NCBI GenBank assembly: GCA_949130495.1
Contig: OX422210.1
Coordinates: 496,659,760-496,723,759 of the forward strand
DNA from: Sambucus nigra
Taxonomy: Eukaryota > Streptophyta > Magnoliopsida > Dipsacales > Adoxaceae
DNA length: 64,000 nucleotides
Direction of reading: 5' to 3'
Below the pieces are notes generated by a model that was given only the letters and a program-made list of their open reading frames with translations, had not been told where the DNA came from and ran no database searches. The position numbers and the translations under genes are program-made. Shown here piece by piece: positions 59,395 through 64,000 of the stretch. The first letter of the stretch is position 1. Each line of letters begins with the position of its first letter.

Positions 59395-60338
59395 GCGAGG
59401 GTAAATTTGTTTGGCCCCTTGAAGGGCTTACTGTTGAAATATATAGGCCTTTGGATTCCAGTGTCTTCCCGTATTATGGCTGCGCCGATGGCTGATTCGG
59501 AGACTGTCAGATACACGTACAGTTTCTCCTCTACTACAGGCCGAGACAGCAATAACGGAGACCATAAATAAGACTTGAGCTGGTTAAAGGCTTTTTCGCA
59601 CTCTTTGTCCCATTGGAAGGCCTTTCTCAGCACCCTAAAGAATGGAAGGCACTTATCTATTGCCCTAGAAACAAACCTGTTAAGGGAAGCCACTCTCCTC
59701 GTAAGTCTTTGAACATCTTTGATACTCCTCGGTGTCTTTATGTCAAGTAAAGCCTTGATTTTTTTAGGGTTTGCTTCGATCCCTCTCTGGTTGACGATAA
59801 ATCCTAGTAACTTCCCAGCTCCTACTCTGAAGACACACTTCGCGGGGTTGAGTTTCATTATGTATGAGTCCATAATGTCGAAGGTCTTCTCGAGATCCAT
59901 TACATGAGTGCAAGCCTTCAAGCTCTTTGTTAGCATATCATCTACATACACCTCCATAGTCTTACCTATTTGCTCTTCGAACATCTTATTAACAAGATGT
60001 TGGTATGTTGCCCCTGCATTTTTCAGGCCAAAGGCCATCACTTTGTAGCAGTACGTCCCTTTGTCGGTAATGAAGGCTGTCTTTTCTGAGTCTTCAGCAT
60101 CCATGAAGATCTGGTTGTAACCTGAATACGCATCCATGAAGCTCATGAGTTCGTGTCCCACCGTAGCATCCACCATCTGATCTATCCGAGGTAAGGGGTA
60201 GCTATCTTTTGGACAAGATCTATTAAGGTCAGTGAAATCAACACACATTCTCCACTTCCCATTGGCATTGGGCACGATGACTGCATTTGATAACCATTCC
60301 GGATATGTGACTTCTCTTATAAACTCAGCCTCTTCCAA
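59370..60338 (-). pseudogene. Tat reverse transcriptase and start of RNase H
   Basis: RT core intact: IREVTYPEWLSNAVIVPNA, WRMCVDFTDLNRSCPKDSYP, SFMDAYSGYNQIFMD (Asp near residue 69), MAFGLKNAGATYQHLVNKMF and MEVYVDDMLTKS (Asp pair at residues 133-134), then GIEANPKKIKALLDIKTPRS. The RNase H start (YLTVSESAIGAAIIREDTG) lacks the first acidic residue, a known feature of the degenerate gypsy RNase H in Tat elements. A frameshift near 59,390 moves the rest to the next frame. The opening Met is internal to the polyprotein. Confidence 0.92.
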
Positions 60339-60490
60339 TTTTTTGACCTCTTCTTGGATGACGCCGTACTTTTCCCTGGAATAGACCTTTTCTTGGATGA
60401 CCTCTTCTGTTTAATTGGCCTGGCATCTTTGGTCACGTTGATCTTGTGACTCATAACTTCAGGGTCGATGCCGGGCATATCGACGTGACT
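60339..60490 (-). pseudogene. Tat protease-RT linker, broken
   Basis: Between the two large frames. Minus-strand reading shows SHVDMPGIDPEVMSHKI and NVTKDARPIKQK, the conserved segment before Tat RT, after a TGA at about 60491 where a Trp is usual (VFA-stop-SH). Near 60384-60401 a stretch GACCTTTTCTTGGATGAC repeats that at 60345-60362 with a 39 bp offset, and the frame changes here, so a small duplication with an indel may have broken the frame. Confidence 0.7.
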
Positions 60491-61939
60491 TCATGCAAAG
60501 ACACTTTGTCTCCTACTGAGTAAGTTTATCATCTCTTCCTTGATTTCTACCTTTGAGGCTTTACCGACCTGGATGGTTTTTTCCGGCTCGTCCTCATTGA
60601 GGACGATGGATTCTACCTCTTCCGCGGCCTCTCCCTTCTTCAACTTTATCTCATCTCTTGGGTCAAGCGTATCAATGCTATAAGTGGTGGTTGCCCTCCT
60701 ATGGGCCTCTCTCTTTTCGATTGAGTTGAAGTAACATTCTCGCGCTGTGGCCTGGTCACCTTGTAGTTCCCCTACCCCATAGGGGGTCGAGAATTTTAGC
60801 ATCTGATGGACCATCAATGGCACAACTTCAAAATCTTTAAGGGCCACCCTTCCTATGATGAGGTTATAGGCTGAAAATACGTTCTCGTCCATGATGAAAA
60901 AATTTATCCTCTTGGTCAGCCTATTAGGCCACTCACCACCCATCCGTACGTCCATCTCATACATGCCCAAGGGGTGGACCTTTTCGCCACTGAAGCCTAT
61001 CAATGGGTGGTGATAGGGTACCAGTCTTGCTCTGCTAAGACCTAGGTTCTTGAAGCAAGGCCAAAACATCAGGTCCGCCGAGCTCCTCCCATCTACGAGG
61101 ATCCTCTGCACCTCGCACCCATGCACCCTTGTTGTTATGTCCAGAGGGTCATCATGGGGGGCTAAGATACCCTTGAAGTCGAGTCTGGAGAACCCAACTA
61201 CGAGGGTGTCCATGTCTACTTTCTTCCTCTTCTGCATTGTATCGGAAGACGTTAGATTCACAACTTCAAGCTTGGCCACTGACCTGGCCTCTGCTACGCG
61301 AGCCTTCCTATCAGCTACTTCAGAGCCACCTCCTGCAAATCCTCTGCATATGGTGTCAACACCAAACGATATCATACCAACCCTCTTCACCGGGGTGTTG
61401 TCATCTTTCAGCGGAAGATCTGAATCGTCTTCATCATCACCTTCTGAATCATTGTCTCTTCTGGCTGGGACATTGTCACGGCATCTGTCATTTCTCCTTT
61501 TCTTAGGGTCATCTCTTCCACCCTTAGGAGCTTTACCGTCCACATACTTCCTCAACTTTCTAGATTTTAGCATCTTTTCAATCTCATCCTTCAGGGCGAA
61601 GCATCTGTCCGTGACATGGACAGGATCCTGGTTGAACTCGCACCATAGGTGTTTGTTCCTCTTATGTGGTGGGGCTTTTAGTTTCTCTGGCCATCTCAGA
61701 GTCCTATCATTCTTAATCTCATTGAGGATGTGCTCGCAGCTCACAGTCAGAGGAGTATAGTGAGTGAACTTGTCATCACCCGACCTCTTCTTCCTATCTT
61801 TCTTGTTTTGTGACTTTCCACTGCCACCTCGGTTCTCATCCTCATACTTGGTGGACATTTCCTCTTGCGCATTCATTACTTTCCCTGTGGTTTCCAGGAG
61901 CTCCGCCATAGACCTAGGGGGTCTTTCGCGAGTTTCCAC
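60491..61939 (-). pseudogene. Tat gag C-terminal part and protease
   Basis: The first residues overlap the end of the upstream gag frame, and the true continuation starts near 61,915 (PRSMAELLETTGKVMNAQEE). A basic, Lys/Glu-rich stretch follows, then WCEFNQDPVHVTDRCFALKD, the Cys/His motif of Tat Gag (spaced C...H...C). The protease region has QRILVDGRSSADLMFWPCFK; relatives usually have DGGSSAD, so Gly to Arg in the active-site loop may have inactivated it. It closes with FVVNE-like hydrophobic turns, a KKRINFFIMDE region and VEIKEEMINLLSRRQSVFA. The 482-codon frame is the longest uninterrupted minus-strand piece of gag-protease. Confidence 0.82.
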
Positions 61940-62364
61940 AACAACTTCCCATTCTGTAGACCCCCTATGAGGGCGGTCATGGTTATGCTCTCTTCATAAT
62001 CTTCGACCTCCAACTTCTCTTTGTTGAATCTTGCTATGTAGTCTCTTAGGCTCTCATCCTTGCCCTGCTTGACATACATCAGGGGAGTAGTCTTCTTTTG
62101 AGGTCTCACCCCAAAGCAGAAGTTGTGGATGAATCGTTCAGCCAAGACTTTGAAGTTCTCAATTGAGTTCTTCGAAAGGGAGGTGAACCAACTGTGCGCA
62201 GCCCCTGTTAAGGTCCCAGCGAAGGCCCTACACTTCATCTCATCGGGTATCGAGTAGATGTCTGCTGCCGACTGGTACATCTCGATGTGATGTACAGGGT
62301 TAGTGCTGCCATCATACTTGGGAGACACTGTAGGAGGCTTGAACTTAGGCACCACTAACCCCAT
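61876..62364 (-). pseudogene. Tat gag, N-terminally truncated
   Basis: The Gag domain of Tat elements: VPKFKPPTVSPKYDGSTNPV, MYQSAADIYSIPDEMKCRAF, AGTLTGAAHSWFTSLSKNSI, FKVLAERFIHNFCFGVRPQK, VKQGKDESLRDYIARFNKEK, then VEDYEESITMTALIGGLQNG. The apparent start Met lies at the satellite junction, and the usual N-terminal region, leader and 5' LTR are missing, so this is truncation and not a start. Near 61,915 a frameshift sends the sequence to the next frame. Confidence 0.87.
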
Positions 62365-62365
62365 A

Positions 62366-64000
62366 TTTCTAGACTTAGGAAAAAGAACATGGAGTTAGTC
62401 GGTGAAAACTCAAAATATCCTCAGAACGGCTCTATGAGTGGTACTAACAACTCACATGAGACCAATGTAACTCATAGGAACTGACCGCGCGATCACGGGA
62501 CTCTCGGTTCGAGAATACGACGATAATTTGTATATTTCTAGACTTAGGCAATAAACATCACGGAAGTGGGTGAAAACCCAAAACAACCCCCGAACGTCTC
62601 CGTGAGTGGCACCAACACCTCTCACAGGACCCATGTAACTCGTAAGAACTGACCGCATGATCACGGGACTCTCGGTTTGAGAATACGATGATAATTTGCA
62701 TATTTCTAGACTTATGCTTAAAAACATGGGTTTTAGTGGGTGAAAACCCAAAAATAACTCCCGAACGGCTCCGTGAGTGGCACCAACACCTCGCATGGGA
62801 CCAATGTAACTCGTAGGAACTGATCGCACAATCACGGGACTCCCAATTTAAGAATACAATGATAATTTGCATATTTCAAGACTTTATCTTAAGTACATGG
62901 CGTTAGTGGGTAAAAATTCAAAATAGCTCACAAACGGCTCGGTGAGTGGCACGAACACCTAGCACGGGACCAATCTAACTCGAAGGAACTGATCGCGCGA
63001 TCATGGGACTCGAAGCTTGAGAATACGATGATAATTTGCATATTTCTAGGCTTAGGCATAAAAACATGGCGTTAGTGGGTGAAAACTTGAAACAACCCCC
63101 GAACGACCCCATGAGTTGTACGAGACCATTGTAACTCGTAGGAACTGACCGCATAATCACGAAACTATCGATTTGAGAAAACAACGATAATTTATATATT
63201 TTTAGACTTAGGTATAACAACATAGCGTTAGCGAAAAGAAACCCAAAATAGCCCCCGAACAGCCCCGTGAGTGGCACCAACACCTGGCATGGGACGAGTG
63301 TAACTCGTAGGAACTGATCGCGCAATCACGGGACTCCCGATTTGAGAATACGATGATAATTTTGCATATTTCTAGACATAGGCTTTAAAACATGGGTTTA
63401 GCAGGTGAAAACCCGAAATAGCCCCAGAAAGGCCCGATGAGTGGCACCAACACCTCGCACGGGACCGATGTAACTCGTAGGAACTGACCGTGCGGTCACC
63501 GGACTCCCGATTTGAGAATACGATGATAATTTGCATATTTGTAGATTTAGGCTTAAAAACATGGCCTTAGTGGGTGAAAACCCAAAACAACAACCAAACG
63601 TCTCAGTGAGTGGCACCAACATCTTGTAAGGGAATAATACAACTCGTAGGAACTGATCGCGTGATCACGGGACTCTCGGTTTGAGAATACGATGATAATT
63701 TTCATATTTTAAGAGTTCGGCATTAAAACTTATCGTTAGTGGGTGAAAACTCGAAACATCCACTGAACGGACCCATTAGTTGTACCAACATCTCGCACGG
63801 GACCAATGTAACTCATAGGAACTGTCCGCGCGATCACAGGACTCCTGGTTTGAGAATACGACAATAATTTGCATATTTTAGACTTAGGCTAAAAACATGG
63901 CGTTAGTGGGTGAAAACCTGAAATAGCACCCGAACGACTCCGTGAGTGGCACTAACACCTTGCACGGGACCAATGTAAGTCGTAGGAACTTACCGCACAT
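62366..64000 (+). repeat. Satellite array 3, about 169 bp monomer, about 9-10 copies to the window edge
   Basis: Begins inside a monomer at ATATTTCTAGACTTAGG and runs to the window end in the same orientation as arrays 1 and 2. Monomers are the mixed type without a clear higher-order unit in this short sample. The left array stops at the GTAGGAACTGAC part of a monomer and this one starts at ATATTTCTAG, so about 50 bp of a monomer (or a whole number of monomers more or less) is missing across the Tat insertion. Confidence 0.95.

Larger units (their letters stand above)
42257..62365 (-). mobile_element. Tat-lineage Ty3/gypsy element, 5'-truncated, with element D nested in it
   Basis: On the minus strand the order is gag, protease, RT, RNase H, second RNase H, integrase, tandem repeat, antisense ORF, polypurine tract, 3' LTR. 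The extra archaeal-type RNase H, the long region after integrase and the antisense ORF identify the Tat lineage (Ogre, Retand, Grande relatives). The left end is clean (TGATGATGCTGG after satellite GTAGGAACTGAC). The right end is not: gag starts at the satellite edge, so the 5' LTR, primer site and the beginning of gag are missing, and no target duplication can be shown. Without D (9,455 bp plus its duplicated 5 bp) the remaining element is about 10.65 kb. Confidence 0.88.

Noticed and set aside
61050..61760. 236-codon plus-strand ORF opposite Tat gag-protease
   Set aside because: It is the complement of the recognisable gag-protease frame; the Ser/Leu-rich translation is typical of the antisense of a charged coding sequence.
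2945..63622. About 100 minus-strand ORFs of 60-181 codons in the satellite, with repeated words such as MVPCEVLVPLTGPFGG and FGFSPTNAMFLCL
   Set aside because: They follow the monomer: 169 bp is one more than a multiple of three, so the frame changes every monomer and similar peptides appear in all three minus frames. Lengths end wherever a substitution makes a stop, and there is no promoter or start context.

Overview
The window is repeat heterochromatin from a flowering plant, probably a eudicot and probably pericentromeric or centromeric. I see no cellular gene, rRNA or tRNA gene. The evidence is a tandem satellite of about 169 bp per monomer (about 32 kb in total, all in one orientation) interrupted only by plant-type Ty3/gypsy LTR retrotransposons: chromoviruses that end in a chromodomain and use an initiator-Met tRNA primer site, and one Tat-lineage element with a second (archaeal-type) RNase H. 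The species cannot be named from the sequence alone.

Layout. 1-2885: 3' end of chromovirus A (chromodomain, polypurine tract, long LTR with no clean right end). 2886-11251: satellite array 1, about 49 monomers. 11252-20318: chromovirus B, plus strand, full length with two 2.2 kb LTRs, inserted in the satellite. 20319-42256: satellite array 2, about 130 monomers; roughly 24.9-34.9 kb of it is a clear 10-monomer higher-order repeat of about 1.68 kb. 42257-62365: a minus-strand Tat-lineage element whose 3' LTR is at 42257-43180 and whose 5' end is missing at the satellite junction. It carries a spliced antisense (plus-strand) ORF at 43767-46174 and a 129 bp tandem repeat. Chromovirus D (47413-56867, minus strand) is inserted in that repeat with a perfect 5 bp target duplication. 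62366-64000: satellite array 3, about 9-10 monomers, same orientation as the others.

Relative history read from nesting: satellite first, then the Tat element and element B into the satellite, then D into the Tat element. None of the elements looks autonomous now. B has nonsense codons and at least two frameshifts. D keeps one uninterrupted reading register across gag-pol but has seven in-frame stops. The Tat element has frameshifts, stops and a lost 5' end. Some stops replace residues that the sister element keeps (Gln, Trp, Arg) by single transitions, as expected for methylated, silenced DNA. The minus-strand ORFs of 60-180 codons throughout the satellite are by-products of the monomer sequence and are not annotated as genes.
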